A stretch of 40,183 nucleotides of DNA from Verrucomicrobiota bacterium (GCA_022710935.1 JAKLFY010000058.1:1-40183); one strand, 5' to 3'; shown: positions 1 to 9,632, counted from the stretch's first letter. The notes: a model not told the origin generated them from the letters alone. Program-made: numbers and translations.

Positions 1-225
1 CCGTCGCTGCGCCTCCAGGAAAGTCCTGGCCGCCTCCTGGTTCATGTAGAAACGGTCGTTCCCGGCCCGGACGAACACGCCGCGCGAGACCATCTGGTCG
101 AAGATCCACGAGCGGCGCATGTCCACACCCTCGAAGGGAATGGCCCTGTCGGGGCAGGTTGCGCCTTGCTCCGCGAACCTGCGGATGAACTTCTTGCGGC
201 GGAGGATGATGACGGCAGCGCTCAT
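1..225 (-). CDS. Small basic conserved hypothetical protein (3' end outside window)
   Basis: The gene starts at an ATG at 223-225 and stays open for 75 codons to the window edge, so its C-terminus is missing. The visible protein begins MSAAVIILRRKKFIRRF and continues with a region resembling a short winged-helix-like fold (RRSWIFDQMVSRGVFV, then a Tyr/Asn-rich strand and an Ala/Glu helix). It has no cysteine pair or signal peptide. It looks like a short, widespread bacterial hypothetical family in which a basic N-terminus precedes a small alpha/beta domain, but I cannot name a function. It lies 35 bp downstream of the next small gene on the same strand, so the two are probably co-transcribed. 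Confidence 0.55.
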   Translation of the reverse strand, partial: MSAAVIILRRKKFIRRFAEQGATCPDRAIPFEGVDMRRSWIFDQMVSRGVFVRAGNDRFYMNQEAARTFLEAQRR

Positions 226-260
226 GGTTGTGTGTGACGCTCTTGGGAGAAGATGGGCGT

Positions 261-464
261 TCATGTCGGCCCCTGAGGCTTCACGGGATCGAGCAGCACG
301 ATCAGCAGTGTCGCCAGGGGTCCCAGGAACAGGGACACGAGCCACCAGGCCAAACCGCTGCGGCCTTTGCCCTGGGCCAGCCCGGCATTGATCAGCGCCA
401 AGGTGAACCAGCCCACCGCATACTCGGTCGTGCCGGCCCCCATTTGAATTGCAGCCAGTGTCAT
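261..464 (-). CDS. Small two-helix membrane protein
   Basis: A 67-residue protein starting at ATG 462-464. The N-terminal half (about residues 15-32) is moderately hydrophobic. The C-terminal half holds a clear membrane segment (WWLVSLFLGPLATLLIVLL, about residues 40-58). The linker GLAQGKGRSGLAWW resembles a common small bacterial membrane-protein family in which a 'KGRSG..WW..SLFLGP' motif precedes the last helix. The function is unknown. It sits 43 bp downstream of the zinc-ribbon gene and 35 bp upstream of the gene running off the window edge, so the three probably form one transcript. No ribosome binding site of note is seen. Confidence 0.6.
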   Translation of the reverse strand: MTLAAIQMGAGTTEYAVGWFTLALINAGLAQGKGRSGLAWWLVSLFLGPLATLLIVLLDPVKPQGPT

Positions 465-507
465 CGCATCATTTGTGTGTTCTGACGCCGTTCACGGCAA
501 GCCCGCG

Positions 508-699
508 TCAGCCCATCCAGAAGCCCTTCCGATGAGAGACGCCCAACACCTTGCGGCAGTCCGTGCAGTAGTAAACGAACCGCACCCCCAGTGTAGATTC
601 CACTCGCCGCGCGGCCATCTCCCGGATTTCCTTCCCGCAGTGCGGGCAGAGTGGTTCGTTGGGAAAATCCTCGCGGATTCGGATTCTCGCGTTTGTCAC
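508..699 (-). CDS. Small zinc-ribbon protein
   Basis: A 63-residue protein with two cysteine pairs: CPHCGKE at about residues 18-24 and CTDCRKVLG at about residues 45-53. This is the arrangement of a treble-clef or rubredoxin-like zinc ribbon. The conserved-looking end KVLGVSHRKGFWMG resembles a widespread uncharacterised family of roughly this length. A zinc-binding structural or nucleic-acid-binding role is likely from the fold, but no specific partner can be assigned. It is the first gene of a likely three-gene minus-strand transcript. Upstream there is about 850 bp with no convincing gene. Confidence 0.65.
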   Translation of the reverse strand: MTNARIRIREDFPNEPLCPHCGKEIREMAARRVESTLGVRFVYYCTDCRKVLGVSHRKGFWMG

Positions 700-1551
700 A
701 CCGGAGTTTCGCGTTACGCCGATCAGTCATCCACTACAACGGGAGGGAATTGTTGGAACCGGCACCCGGTTTGCGTTCAAGACTGTCAGCCGCAAACTGG
801 CTGGACGCAGCGCAGCAGAAGTTCACGCGCAATGTGATTACAGGCACTTGGAGACGCTGAAGCGCAATCACACCGCCGGGGTAGCGCAACTCCAGGTCCG
901 GTGGCCTGGCCCGGACCAGGGGAAACCCGATGAAAAACGATACCCAACGGCGCCAAGGAGGTGGTGGTCAAAACCCGCGCGGGCCGGTGGGGCAGCCGGC
1001 TCGGGGGGGCAAGGCAAGCCGGGATTTGAAGCGCACCCCCCGAGTCGGCTGCGGCCCGCGCCTCATCGTCCATGTCAGACAGTGACTGTTGGATGGACAT
1101 TCCGGCTGGTATGGACACCAGTCGCATCTCTGAGTCGTGTAGCGTCGAGCAAAGCAGAGCCGCGAACATGATCAACGGCTTGTTCCCAGCGGCTCGTTGT
1201 CACCGTGTTTTGTCACCCGGCACCGGGTCGTGGTGCAATCAGAGTGCAGTTGGGTCCGAGGCCCCGCGGCGATCAAGTCGGTGCGAAACGGGGTATTGTC
1301 GCCTCCAGTCCGACCGGGGGCCATTAGGGCAGAACCACGAGCAACGAATCCGGAGACCGTTGCTCCGCAGATTCGTTTGGTCTCGCGCATAGAGTCCTTG
1401 CATACGGAAGGCGAAACAGCTCGTTCGGTTTGCCACCTTAAGCGCGACTGTTGGGATTGAAGGCTGGTCACGGGGCAGTGGAACAGCGCGTCGCAAAGCG
1501 TGCGACGAGAGTCAGAGAAGAACGTTCGGGAGCCGTGGCGGCCGGAGTTCG
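700..1551. other. Gene-poor stretch
   Basis: About 850 bp without a convincing coding region on either strand. Open frames exist, as expected at this G+C content, but their translations are low-complexity Arg/Pro/Ala-rich and match no family I recognise. The stretch holds no clear RNA gene. It may be decayed accessory DNA, given the excisionase-like gene and tRNA next to it. Confidence 0.5.
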
Positions 1552-1884
1552 ATGCCGCAGGACAAACAGCTTCGAGGTGTCAATCTAGGCGATGTGCTGG
1601 AAAAGCGTCGGCTGGATCAGGCGCTCAATGCGAAGGAGTTCGCAGTGCTGGCGGGTGTCTCCTACTCGACCGCACGCGAGTGGTTTCGGCTACCCGACTT
1701 CCCGGTATTCCGCGGCATTGTCTTCTGGTGCGACTTCGTCGAGTGGCGACGGACTCAAATCAGACTGAACAGATCGGTGGCTAACTCGCTGACATCGACA
1801 ACGGACGGCAACGGCGAATCAACCGGTGAAGGCGGGTTGGTGTTGCCCGCAAGAGCTGCTCGAATCCTCGCGGATTCGGTTTGA
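1552..1884 (+). CDS. Excisionase/AlpA-like helix-turn-helix protein
   Basis: A 110-residue protein starting at ATG 1552 with a GGAG four bases upstream. Residues about 28-65 (ALNAKEFAVLAGVSYSTARE followed by WFRLPDFPVFRG) form a MerR/excisionase-type winged helix-turn-helix, as in AlpA, Xis and helix_turn_helix_17 proteins. Such proteins bind att-site or promoter DNA of integrated elements, or act as small transcription regulators. After the domain the C-terminal third is Ser/Thr/Gly-rich and probably disordered. It points towards the 3' end of tRNA-Gly 136 bp away, a usual integration target. No integrase gene is visible in the window, so it could be a relic or an orphan regulator. Confidence 0.65.
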   Translation: MPQDKQLRGVNLGDVLEKRRLDQALNAKEFAVLAGVSYSTAREWFRLPDFPVFRGIVFWCDFVEWRRTQIRLNRSVANSLTSTTDGNGESTGEGGLVLPARAARILADSV

Positions 1885-2019
1885 GGGACTTTGGTTCTGA
1901 GCCGACGGCGGTGCAGGGGGGCGGTTCAACGGCGAATCACGGCACCAGGAGGGATTTCATTTTCGAGGCAGGGTTTACTGCACTTCTACTGCACTCCAGC
2001 GTAAGTCCTTGATAATCAA

Positions 2020-2093
2020 TGGAGCGGGTGAAGGGAATCGAACCCTCGCTTCAGGCTTGGGAAGCCCGCGTTCTACCATTGAACCACACCCGC
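2020..2093 (-). tRNA. tRNA-Gly (anticodon CCC)
   Basis: Reading the minus strand from 2093, all parts of a 74-nt tRNA are present. There is a 7-bp acceptor stem GCGGGTG/CACCCGC, a D-arm GTTC/GAAC with loop AATGGTA, and an anticodon stem CGGGC/GCCTG with loop TTCCCAA. There is also a T-arm with GGTTCGATTCC, discriminator T, and an encoded CCA at 2020-2022. Loop positions 34-36 are CCC, so it reads GGG glycine codons. The sequence is close to the bacterial glyU type. The encoded CCA fixes the 3' end at 2020. Confidence 0.97.
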
Positions 2094-2394
2094 TCTTAAA
2101 CGAATCGCGGTCTCATTTACCACTCCGATGGCCGGCTCGCAAGTCCAAATTCGGGACAGTCCGAATTCGTGCGCCCAATCATCGGCTTCTCCCGGATTGC
2201 TCACTACCTGGAAGATGACTGCATGCTTGCTTCTCTTGAGAACTCCGGCTTCGCGGTGGGAAAAGTGGTGAGAAATGCAGGTTCGCTGTTTGAGAACGAC
2301 TGGCATTCACCACGAAGACACGACAGAACACCGACAGCAGCCAGATGAACGGCACAGGTGGTCGGCGCCGGACTGCGCTGGCCGTGACAGTCGG
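2094..2394. other. Intergenic stretch between tRNA-Gly and gltD
   Basis: About 300 bp with no gene. It holds a short inverted repeat AATTCGG/CCGAATT near 2150-2170. At 2263-2276 it holds AAGTGGTGAGAAAT, identical to the right end of the inverted-repeat element at 36446-36668. No U-tract terminator for gltD is evident. Confidence 0.55.
2263..2278. repeat. Solo end of the inverted-repeat element family
   Basis: AAGTGGTGAGAAATGC here shares 14 consecutive bases with the right terminus at 36655-36668. The following GC matches the outer base pairs of that element's left end. The rest of the element is absent, so this reads as a terminal relic. Confidence 0.5.
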
Positions 2395-3876
2395 TTATGG
2401 CAGGTAACTCTCACCCATGAGGTACCGGTCGCATTCGCGCGCGGCGCCGCGGCCTTCGTTGAAGGCCCACACGACGAGGCTTTGCCCGCGGCGACAGTCG
2501 CCCGCGGCGAACACGCCTTTGACGCTGGTGGCGTAGCTCCCGTGCTGGGCGTTGACATTGCCGCGCGCGTCGCGTTCGACCTTGAGCTGTTCGAGCACGG
2601 CCGGTTCGGGTCCGAGGAAACCCATGGCCAGCAGCACGAGTTGCGCGGGGCGGACCTGTTCGGTGCCCGGGACCTCGCGGGGTGCGAGGCGGCCATTGGC
2701 GTCCGTGACCCACTCGATCCGGACGGTTTCGACCTCCTGGGCCTGGCCGTCGGAATCGCTCCGGATGCGCTTGACGGTGGTGAGGTAAACGCGGGGGTCG
2801 GCGCCGAAGAGCGCGGCCGCCTCTTCCTGGCCGTAGTCGACGCGGAGAACCTTGGGCCATTGCGGCCACGGGTTGTCCGGCGGACGCTCGGCGGGCGGGC
2901 GGGGGAGAATCTCGATCTGCGTGACACTGCGGCATCCCTGGCGGATTGCGGTTCCCACGCAATCGGTGCCCGTATCGCCGCCGCCGACGACGATGACGTC
3001 CTTGCCGGCGGCGGATACGGCGGGGCCGCCGGGCTGGGGATCGAGCAGGTGTCGTGTGCTGGCGACGAGGAATTCCATGGCGAAATGAACCCCTCTCGAG
3101 TTGCGGCCTTCGACCGGCAGGTTGCGGGGTTGGGTGGCGCCCGTGCAGAGGACGACGGCGTCGTGATCGATCAGGAGACGCTGGGCCGGGTACTCCCTGC
3201 CGACCTCGGTGCTGGTGATGAACAGGACCCCTTCCTGGGCCAGCAGATCGACGCGCCGCTGGACCAGCCGCTTGTCGAGCTTCATGTTCGGGATCCCGTA
3301 CATGAGCAGTCCGCCAATTCGGTTGTCGCGTTCGAACACGGAGACCGTGTGGCCAGCGCGGTTGAGCTGGGCCGCGGCGCAGAGGCCGGCGGGCCCGGAC
3401 CCGACCACCGCGACCTTCTTGCCGGTGCGGACGGCCGGTGGTTGAGGGTTGATCCAGCCCTGCTCCCAGCCGCGGTCGACGATCGTGCGCTCGATTTCCT
3501 TGATCGTGACTGGTGCGGCGACCAGGCCGGCATTGCACGCTCCCTCGCAGGGCGCCGGACAGACGCGTCCGGTGAATTCCGGGAAGTTGTTGGTGCGGTG
3601 GAGCCGTTCGAGGGCATCGCGCCAGAGTCCGCGGTAGACGAGGTCGTTCCATTCCGGGATCAGGTTGTTGATCGGGCAACCGGAGGCCATGCCGGCGAGC
3701 AGGATGCCGGTGTGACAGAAGGGCGTGCCGCAGTCCATGCAGCGCGCGGCCTGTTCCTGGAGGCGGGTGTCGTCGTGGGGGTGGTGGAACTCGTTCCAAT
3801 CCCCGATGCGCTCGAGCGGCGGCCGGTCGATGGGCAGCGCGCGTCGATAATCGAGAAAGCCGGTGGGTTTGCTCAT
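2395..3876 (-). CDS. gltD: Glutamate synthase (NADPH) small subunit
   Basis: A 493-residue beta subunit of glutamate synthase. It oxidises NADPH on FAD and passes electrons through iron-sulfur clusters to the large subunit for reductive conversion of 2-oxoglutarate and glutamine to two glutamates. The N-terminal ferredoxin-like domain carries Cys ligands (CMDCGTPFC at residues 46-54, GCPINN about 66-71, [10 protein letters not shown] about 104-113). A first dinucleotide fold follows ([20 protein letters not shown]) and a second ([20 protein letters not shown]). The C-terminal [18 protein letters not shown] closes the FAD site. Length is normal for the family. It starts 18 bp after the gltB stop on the same strand, so the two form an operon. 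Confidence 0.97.
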   Translation of the reverse strand: MSKPTGFLDYRRALPIDRPPLERIGDWNEFHHPHDDTRLQEQAARCMDCGTPFCHTGILLAGMASGCPINNLIPEWNDLVYRGLWRDALERLHRTNNFPEFTGRVCPAPCEGACNAGLVAAPVTIKEIERTIVDRGWEQGWINPQPPAVRTGKKVAVVGSGPAGLCAAAQLNRAGHTVSVFERDNRIGGLLMYGIPNMKLDKRLVQRRVDLLAQEGVLFITSTEVGREYPAQRLLIDHDAVVLCTGATQPRNLPVEGRNSRGVHFAMEFLVASTRHLLDPQPGGPAVSAAGKDVIVVGGGDTGTDCVGTAIRQGCRSVTQIEILPRPPAERPPDNPWPQWPKVLRVDYGQEEAAALFGADPRVYLTTVKRIRSDSDGQAQEVETVRIEWVTDANGRLAPREVPGTEQVRPAQLVLLAMGFLGPEPAVLEQLKVERDARGNVNAQHGSYATSVKGVFAAGDCRRGQSLVVWAFNEGRGAARECDRYLMGESYLP

Positions 3877-3894
3877 GGTGGTGCTCTGTGTCGT

Positions 3895-6800
3895 TCAGCC
3901 GCCGCCGACGCGCGCGGTGTCGCGGGCGTTGGCCTCGAACGCGGCCATCCAGGCCTCGTCGCCGCTGAGGCCCGCCGCGGTGACGCGCTTCATGGCCTGG
4001 AGGACGCGTTTGTAATCGCGCGGCATGACCTTGACGAACCGAGGCAGGTAATCGTCCCACAGGACCAGGATCTTGAGGGCGCGCCGGCTGCGGGTGTGAT
4101 CGGCGTGGCGCTGGATCAACTGCTTGAGCTGGGCGACCTCCTCGGTGTCGTCCAGCGGTTCGAGGTCGACCATCTGCCGGTTCACGCGCGCCGGGAACTC
4201 GCCGGTCTCGTCCAGCACGTAGGCGACCCCGCCCGACATGCCGGCGGCGAAGTTGCGTCCGGTCGACCCGAGCACGACGACGCGTCCGCCGGTCATGTAT
4301 TCGCATCCGTGATCGCCCACGGCGGCGACCACGGCGTCGACGCCGCTGTTGCGGACGCAGAAGCGTTCGCCGGCCATGCCGTCGATGAAGGCCTCGCCGC
4401 TGGTGGCGCCGTAGAGGGCGACGTTGCCGATGATCATGTTGTCTTCGGGCAGGAATGTGGAACCCGCGGGTGGGAAGACGACCACACGTCCCCCGGAGAG
4501 GCCTTTCCCCAGGTAATCATTCGCGTCGCCTTCGAGCAGGAACGTCATGCCCCGCGGGATGAACGCGCCGAAGCTCTGTCCGGCCGATCCTTTGAAATGG
4601 ATGCGGATGGTGTCATCGGGCAGGCCCGCGGGACCGTAGCGGCGGGTGATTTCGCTGCCGGTGAGCGTGCCGACGACGCGGTGGACGTTGCGGATGGGGA
4701 CCTCGGCGCGCACCCGTTCTTTCCGTTCGAGGGCTGGCCGGCAGAGTGTTTCGAGGACAGTTTTATCGAGCGATTTGTCGAGGCCGTGGTCCTGGGCGAC
4801 CTGGCAGTGCTGGGCCGCCTGCGGATCGGCCTCAGGCCGATAAAGCACCTCGTAGAGATCGAGTCCCTTGGCTTTCCAGTGATCGACCGCCTTCTCGGGA
4901 TCGAGCATGTCCGAGCGTCCGACCATGGCGTCGAGAGTGCGGAAGCCGAGTCGGGCCATCCATTCCCGCACTTCGAGGGCGATGAAGCGCATGAAGTGGA
5001 TGACGTGCTCGGGCTTGCCGGTGAAGTTGCGGCGGAGGCGGGGGTCCTGGGTGGCGACGCCGACGGGGCAGGTGTTCAGGTGGCAGACGCGCATCATAAT
5101 GCACCCCATGCTGACCAGCGGCGCGGTCGCGAAGCCGAACTCCTCGGCCCCGAGCAGGGCCGCCACCACGACGTCGCGTCCGGTCTTCAACTGCCCGTCG
5201 GCCTCGACCACGATGCGGCTGCGCAGGTTGTTGAGGACGAGCGTCTGGTGGGTTTCGGCGAGGCCGAGTTCCCACGGCAGGCCCGCGTGCTTGATGCTTG
5301 TTAGCGGCGCGGCCCCCGTGCCGCCGTCGTGTCCGCTGATCAGGACGACATCGGCATGGGCCTTGGCCAGGCCGGCGGCGACGGTGCCGACGCCGATCTC
5401 GGCGACGAGTTTGACGCTGATGCGGGCGTGCTCGTTGGCGTTTTTCAGGTCGTGGATCAGCTCGGCGAGGTCCTCGATCGAATAGATGTCGTGATGCGGC
5501 GGCGGGGAAATGAGGCCGACGCCCGGCGTGGCATGGCGCACCTTCGCGATCCACGGATAGACCTTGGCGCCGGGCAACTGGCCGCCTTCGCCCGGCTTGG
5601 CGCCCTGGGCCATCTTGATCTGCAATTCGCGGGCGTTGACCAGGTAGTGGCTCGTGACGCCGAAGCGACCGGACGCCACCTGTTTGATGGCGGAGTTTTT
5701 CGAGTCGCCGTTGGGCAGCGGCTGGTAGCGGGCCGGGTCTTCGCCGCCTTCGCCAGTGTTGCTCCTGCCGCCGATGCGGTTCATGGCGATTGCGAGGGTC
5801 TCGTGCGCTTCCTGGCTGATCGAGCCGTAGCTCATCGCGCCCGATTTGAAGCGTTTCATGATGCTCTCGACCGGCTCGACCTCATCGATCGGGACGGGTT
5901 CGCCCGGCTTGAATTCGAGCAGGCTGCGCAGGGTGCAGCGTTCGCGCGACTGGCCGTCCACCAGGGCGGAGTAGCGCTTGAAGGTGGCGTAGTCGCCGCT
6001 CCGCACCGCTTGCTGGAGCGTGTGGATCGTCTGCGGATTGAACAGGTGGAACTCGCCGTCCTGGCGCCATTGGTACTGTCCGCCGGTATCGAGGGCGTGG
6101 GTGTGGACCTCGCGGCTCGGGAACGCGCGGCGATGGCGCAGCAGGACCTCCTCCGCGATCTCCGCCAGGCCGATGCCCTCGATGCGCGAGGGGGTCCAGG
6201 TGAAGTACTTGTCGATGACGCGGCGATTGAGGCCGACCGCCTCGAAGATCTGGGCGCCGCGGTAGCTTTGAACCGTCGAAATCCCCATCTTCGAGATGAC
6301 TTTCACGACGCCTTTGACGGCGGCCTTGACGTAGTTCTTGCAGGCGGTTTTGTGGTCGACGTCCTTCAAGAGCCCCTGGCGGATCATGTCGTCGAGCGTC
6401 TCGAAGGCCAGGCATGGGTTGATCGCCCCGCAGCCGTATCCGATCAGAAGCGCGAAGTGATGCACCTCGCGCGGCTCGCCCGATTCGAGCACCAGGCCCA
6501 CCCGGGTGCGGGCGCCCGTGCGGATGAGGTGGTGATGCAGGCCCGACACGGCCAGGAGCGCCGGGATCGGTGCGTTCTCCTCGTCCAGGCCGCGGTCGGA
6601 CAGGATGAGGATGTTCACGCCGTCCGCCACCGCGCGATCCGCTTTCGCGTAGAGGGCATCCATCGCCTTCTCGAGCCCGAGCCGTCCCTCCTCGGGCTGG
6701 AACAGAATCGGCAGCGTGATGGACCGGAAGTCGCCCTGGGCGATGTGGCGCAGCTTGGCCAGTTCCTCGTTTGTGAGGATCGGGGTTTTGAGCCGGATGA

Positions 6801-8541
6801 GGTGGCAGCTCTCCGGGAGGGGATCGAGCAGGTTGCGCTCGGAGCCGATGGTTGTTTCGGACGAGGTCACGATCTCCTCGCGGATGCAGTCAATGGGCGG
6901 GTTGGTGACCTGGGCGAAGAGCTGTTTGAAATAGTTGTAGAGGAGATGGGGCTGGTTCGAGAGCACGGCCAGCGGGGCGTCGTTGCCCATCGAGCCGATT
7001 GCCTCGACGCCGCTCGAGGCCATGGGGGCCAGCACGGTCCGCAGATCCTCGTACGTGTACCCGAAAGCCCGCTGCCGGGTCAGCACGGTGGCATGGTCGA
7101 ACTCGGGCAGGTGCGGGGGCTCGGGCAGGCGGGCCAAATCGACCAGGTGTTGGTCGAGCCATTGTCTGTACGGGCGTGCGGACGCCACCGTGTGCTTGAT
7201 CTCGTCGTCGGAGATCATGCGCCCCTCCTCGGTGTCGATGAGCAGCATGCGTCCGGGCTGAAGGCGCCCCTTGCGGAGGACGCGATGGGAGGGGATGTCG
7301 AGGACGCCGACCTCGGACGCCATGACCACGAGGTCGTCCTTGGTGACGTAATAGCGGGCGGGGCGCAGGCCGTTGCGATCGAGGACGGCGCCGATGCGGG
7401 CGCCGTCGGTGAACACGATCGAGGCGGGGCCGTCCCACGGTTCGAGCAGGCAGCTATGATACTCGTAGAACGCCTTCTTCTCGTCGTTCATGCTCTCGTG
7501 ATTGGTCCACGGCTCCGGGATCATCATCATCATGGCGTGCGGGAGCGAGCGTCCGGCCAACACCAGCCATTCAAGGCAGTTGTCGAACATGGAGGAATCG
7601 CTTCCGTTTGTGTTGATGATGGGGAGGACGTCGCGGATATCGGCGCCGAAAAGCCCGGATTGGAACATGGCCTCGCGCGCATGCATCCAGTTGATGTTGC
7701 CGCGGAGGGTGTTGATCTCGCCGTTGTGGGCGATGTAGCGGTAAGGATGGCCCCGCTCCCAACTGGGGAATGTGTTTGTGCTGAAGCGCGAGTGAACCAG
7801 GGCGAGCGCGCTCTCGATGGCCGGGTCATTGAGGTCGGGGTAGTATTGGGGCAACTGGTCTGTGCTGAGCATGCCCTTGTAGACGACCGTCTTGTGGGAG
7901 AGGCTCGGCATGTACCAATAATGGCTCCCTTTCAAACCCGAGTTGCGAATCTCGCGCACCGCCCGCTTGCGGATCACGAACAGCTTTCGCTCGAAGGCCA
8001 TGTCGTCGGCCAGATTGGGATTGCGGCGGATGAAGACCTGGCTCACGAATGGTTCTGAGGCCTTCGCCGTGGCGCCGATCATCGAGTTGTCGGTCGGCAC
8101 GGCGCGCCACCCGAGAGCTTCCTGGCCCTCCTGGGCCACAATCACCTCGAAGAGCCGCTGGCATCCGCGTCGTTGCGCCGGATCCCGGGGCAGAAACACC
8201 ATGCCCACCCCGTACTTGCCCGGCCCCGGGAGGGTGACTCCGGCATCCGCGGCCGCCCGTTCGAGGAACTGGTGGGGCGTCTGCAGCAGAATGCCCGCGC
8301 CGTCCCCGGTATTGGCCTCGGAGCCGCAGGCCCCGCGGTGGTTCAGATTCAGGAGAACCTGAAGGGCGTCGCGGATCGTCTGGTGCGACTTCCGTCCCTT
8401 GATGTCGGCCACGAATCCGACGCCACAGGACTCGTGTTCGAAGGCGGGATCGTAGAGGCCCTGGCGGCCGGGCGCCCGGGTCCTGAGGTGCGGGGCATCG
8501 TTCAACCGTGCTTTTAGCTTGCTCATCGCGTGCTTGGTCAT
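3895..8541 (-). CDS. gltB: Glutamate synthase large subunit
   Basis: The ferredoxin/NADPH-type alpha subunit, about 1548 residues from the ATG at 8541. A TTG at 8571 and an ATG at 8526 are alternative starts. An N-terminal class II glutamine amidotransferase domain is exposed after propeptide removal; its nucleophile is the Cys of HESCGVGF (39 residues after ATG 8541). A central domain and the FMN-binding synthase domain follow. The synthase domain has the [3Fe-4S] ligands of [16 protein letters not shown] and the [19 protein letters not shown] loop. The C-terminal GXGXG beta-helix domain is complete ([17 protein letters not shown]). All domains are present and there is no frameshift. gltD follows by 18 bp. 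The TTG frame would run through a 9-bp hairpin at 8546-8567, one reason to prefer the downstream ATG. Confidence 0.96.
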   Translation of the reverse strand: MTKHAMSKLKARLNDAPHLRTRAPGRQGLYDPAFEHESCGVGFVADIKGRKSHQTIRDALQVLLNLNHRGACGSEANTGDGAGILLQTPHQFLERAAADAGVTLPGPGKYGVGMVFLPRDPAQRRGCQRLFEVIVAQEGQEALGWRAVPTDNSMIGATAKASEPFVSQVFIRRNPNLADDMAFERKLFVIRKRAVREIRNSGLKGSHYWYMPSLSHKTVVYKGMLSTDQLPQYYPDLNDPAIESALALVHSRFSTNTFPSWERGHPYRYIAHNGEINTLRGNINWMHAREAMFQSGLFGADIRDVLPIINTNGSDSSMFDNCLEWLVLAGRSLPHAMMMMIPEPWTNHESMNDEKKAFYEYHSCLLEPWDGPASIVFTDGARIGAVLDRNGLRPARYYVTKDDLVVMASEVGVLDIPSHRVLRKGRLQPGRMLLIDTEEGRMISDDEIKHTVASARPYRQWLDQHLVDLARLPEPPHLPEFDHATVLTRQRAFGYTYEDLRTVLAPMASSGVEAIGSMGNDAPLAVLSNQPHLLYNYFKQLFAQVTNPPIDCIREEIVTSSETTIGSERNLLDPLPESCHLIRLKTPILTNEELAKLRHIAQGDFRSITLPILFQPEEGRLGLEKAMDALYAKADRAVADGVNILILSDRGLDEENAPIPALLAVSGLHHHLIRTGARTRVGLVLESGEPREVHHFALLIGYGCGAINPCLAFETLDDMIRQGLLKDVDHKTACKNYVKAAVKGVVKVISKMGISTVQSYRGAQIFEAVGLNRRVIDKYFTWTPSRIEGIGLAEIAEEVLLRHRRAFPSREVHTHALDTGGQYQWRQDGEFHLFNPQTIHTLQQAVRSGDYATFKRYSALVDGQSRERCTLRSLLEFKPGEPVPIDEVEPVESIMKRFKSGAMSYGSISQEAHETLAIAMNRIGGRSNTGEGGEDPARYQPLPNGDSKNSAIKQVASGRFGVTSHYLVNARELQIKMAQGAKPGEGGQLPGAKVYPWIAKVRHATPGVGLISPPPHHDIYSIEDLAELIHDLKNANEHARISVKLVAEIGVGTVAAGLAKAHADVVLISGHDGGTGAAPLTSIKHAGLPWELGLAETHQTLVLNNLRSRIVVEADGQLKTGRDVVVAALLGAEEFGFATAPLVSMGCIMMRVCHLNTCPVGVATQDPRLRRNFTGKPEHVIHFMRFIALEVREWMARLGFRTLDAMVGRSDMLDPEKAVDHWKAKGLDLYEVLYRPEADPQAAQHCQVAQDHGLDKSLDKTVLETLCRPALERKERVRAEVPIRNVHRVVGTLTGSEITRRYGPAGLPDDTIRIHFKGSAGQSFGAFIPRGMTFLLEGDANDYLGKGLSGGRVVVFPPAGSTFLPEDNMIIGNVALYGATSGEAFIDGMAGERFCVRNSGVDAVVAAVGDHGCEYMTGGRVVVLGSTGRNFAAGMSGGVAYVLDETGEFPARVNRQMVDLEPLDDTEEVAQLKQLIQRHADHTRSRRALKILVLWDDYLPRFVKVMPRDYKRVLQAMKRVTAAGLSGDEAWMAAFEANARDTARVGGG

Positions 8542-8545
8542 CCAC

Positions 8546-8567
8546 GTCCGGGCGCCTTCGCCCGGAC
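8546..8567 (-). promoter_or_regulatory. Hairpin just upstream of the gltB start
   Basis: A perfect 9-bp stem GTCCGGGCG/CGCCCGGAC with a four-base loop lies 5 bp before the preferred gltB ATG. In the mRNA leader it would be very stable and could occlude the ribosome site. No U tract follows, so it is not a typical terminator. Confidence 0.45.
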
Positions 8568-8627
8568 GCAAACCGTGAGACTATTTGTCAACGGGCCGAC
8601 TTGCGCAACTGGGCGCATGCACAATTT

Positions 8628-8650
8628 CCGGCGCGGTTTTGCCACAGCCC
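8628..8650. repeat. Dispersed repeat fragment
   Basis: CCGGCGCGGTTTTGCCACAG and three further bases match 36612-36634 exactly. They are the reverse complement of the core at 27101-27115. It is a partial copy of the inverted-repeat element described at 36446-36668; neither outer terminus is seen here. Confidence 0.6.
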
Positions 8651-8700
8651 AGACACCCGAGCAGATCACGCGCAGCCTTCGAAATGTCGAGGCTCAAGGT

Positions 8701-8880
8701 TCAGGCGCGCGCCCTCGATGTGAGTTTGCCCAGGGCGGCGATCTTCTTCTCGACCGCGCGGACGGTCGGGTTGTCGTCGCGGTGATAGGTGTAGCCGTCG
8801 ATCTCGCCGTCGGCGATCTGGCGCAGCACCTCGAAGTCGAGGTACTCGTAGTTGACCGCGTTCACGATGGGCGTGACCAT
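8701..8880 (-). pseudogene. N-terminal fragment of a Cys/Met-metabolism PLP enzyme
   Basis: The 59 residues read from the ATG at 8880 resemble the start of cystathionine gamma-synthase/O-acetylhomoserine sulfhydrylase enzymes. They contain a MVTPIVNAVNYE strand, a DFEVLRQIADGEIDGYTYHR segment, and then DNPTVRAVEKKIAALGK, matching the family's 'R..NPTVRALEEKIAALEG' motif. The frame then ends at 8701 after about ten unrelated residues. The PLP-binding lysine region and about 330 further residues of a normal enzyme are missing. The frame upstream of 8880 is open but does not look like the family. I read it as a decayed remnant. Confidence 0.6.
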
Positions 8881-9180
8881 CGGGCGGTTGCCGCAGGGGT
8901 CAGCGGGTCGGCGGGATGTTGGCGGGCGTAATGGGGGCGCGAGGGTCTTCGTGTTCTGGCCATAGGAGTCTTGAAAAGTCGCGATCGTCACCTTCGGATC
9001 ATCTCTCTCACGCCAGGCAGTTGACCTTGTTTCGGGCGGGCGCGCAAGCCCGGGGAGGGGGAAGGCGTGGGGAAACGGCGTGGCGGTGCGCAGCAATTCT
9101 CAGTTTGACAACGTTCAGAGCGCCGGGTCCGGGGCCCCGGCACCCGTGCTGTTCCCGATGTCATGATTCGCGCCGCGTGG

Positions 9181-9231
9181 GGGCACGCGGCCTACAACAT
9201 CGATGTCTGTCGCCTTGTAGGCCGGGTGCCC
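9181..9231. repeat. Long hairpin repeat unit
   Basis: GGGCACGCGGCCTACAA at 9181-9197 pairs with TTGTAGGCCGGGTGCCC at 9215-9231 over 17 bp with one mismatch and a 17-base loop. The sequence is like intergenic 'TAGGCCGGGTGCCC' hairpins frequent in Verrucomicrobiota. It could act as a REP-like element. Confidence 0.6.
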
Positions 9232-9291
9232 TCACCCGGCATCATGGCCGTGCACCCAGAATGAGAACTCCAGGGCGGCGCGCGCTTTGGC

Positions 9292-9331
9292 TTGACAGAG
9301 GGGCCGACAAAGTGTTTCTACGCATAGAAAC
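9292..9331 (+). promoter_or_regulatory. trpR promoter with palindromic operator
   Basis: TTGACA at 9292-9297 is a perfect -35 box. After 17 bp comes a weak -10 candidate (TTTCTA at 9315-9320) embedded in the 18-bp inverted repeat GTTTCTACGCATAGAAAC at 9314-9331 (7-bp arms, 4-bp centre). The repeat ends three bases before the GTG start of trpR. TrpR-family operators are 18-bp palindromes overlapping promoters, so autoregulation is the simplest reading. The sequence differs from the E. coli CTAG-type operator. Confidence 0.6.
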
Positions 9332-9334
9332 AGA

Positions 9335-9619
9335 GTGGACAGGATCGCCGACATCGCCGCCGTCCTCGCGCGCATGCGCGAGCCGCGGAGTGTCGAGCGC
9401 CTTCTCCGGGAAATTTTAACCGCGAGCGAGGCGGAGAAACTGTCGCTCCGTTGGGACATCGTCCGGTTTTTGTCCGAGGGCGAAAGCCAGCGGGCGATCG
9501 CCCAGAGGTTGGGAGTCAGCCTGTGCAAGATCACACGCGGCGCCCGAGAGTTGAGAAAGGGTGGATCCACCCTGAAGCGGGTGTTTGCCCGACAGTCCGG
9601 GGGATCCCCTCGACCATGA
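9335..9619 (+). CDS. trpR: Trp repressor family regulator
   Basis: A 94-residue protein resembling TrpR, which binds operator DNA with L-tryptophan as corepressor and shuts down tryptophan genes. Helices A-C correspond to residues about 5-45 ([20 protein letters not shown]). The helix-turn-helix lies at about residues 46-70 ([20 protein letters not shown] then [11 protein letters not shown]), closely like E. coli '[27 protein letters not shown]'. The GTG at 9335 is preferred over the ATG at 9374 because residues 1-14 align with TrpR helix A. Translation starts 3 bp after a palindrome, so the transcript may be nearly leaderless. The trpB2 ATG follows the stop by 13 bp, indicating co-transcription. 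Confidence 0.85.
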   Translation: MDRIADIAAVLARMREPRSVERLLREILTASEAEKLSLRWDIVRFLSEGESQRAIAQRLGVSLCKITRGARELRKGGSTLKRVFARQSGGSPRP

Positions 9620-9632
9620 CACGAACAAGCCT

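Larger units (their letters stand above)
8572..9334. other. Intact-gene-free stretch between gltB and trpR
   Basis: About 760 bp with no intact gene. It contains a dispersed repeat fragment (8628-8650), a decayed PLP-enzyme fragment (8701-8880), a GC-rich perfect palindrome CCGGGGCCCCGG near 9129-9140, a long hairpin repeat (9181-9231) and the trpR promoter region (9292-9331). Confidence 0.6.

Noticed and set aside
786..1175. A 129-codon minus-strand frame in the gene-poor stretch, considered as a transposase relic
   Set aside because: No transposase motif could be matched in any frame; composition is like non-coding G+C-rich DNA.
666..1879. A 17-bp direct repeat AATCCTCGCGGATTCGG at 666-682 and 1863-1879, possibly flanking a small insertion
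   Set aside because: The left copy lies inside the zinc-ribbon coding region and the repeat is itself palindromic; a chance or codon-driven match is as likely, and no mobile gene lies between.
2275..5304. A 1009-codon open frame on the plus strand
   Set aside because: It runs opposite gltD and the 3' part of gltB, which match their families over full length. The translation is Asp/Glu/Gly/Ala-rich shadow sequence of high-G+C genes.
5329..8058. A 909-codon open frame on the plus strand opposite gltB
   Set aside because: Antisense shadow of a fully recognisable gltB; no domain or start signal.
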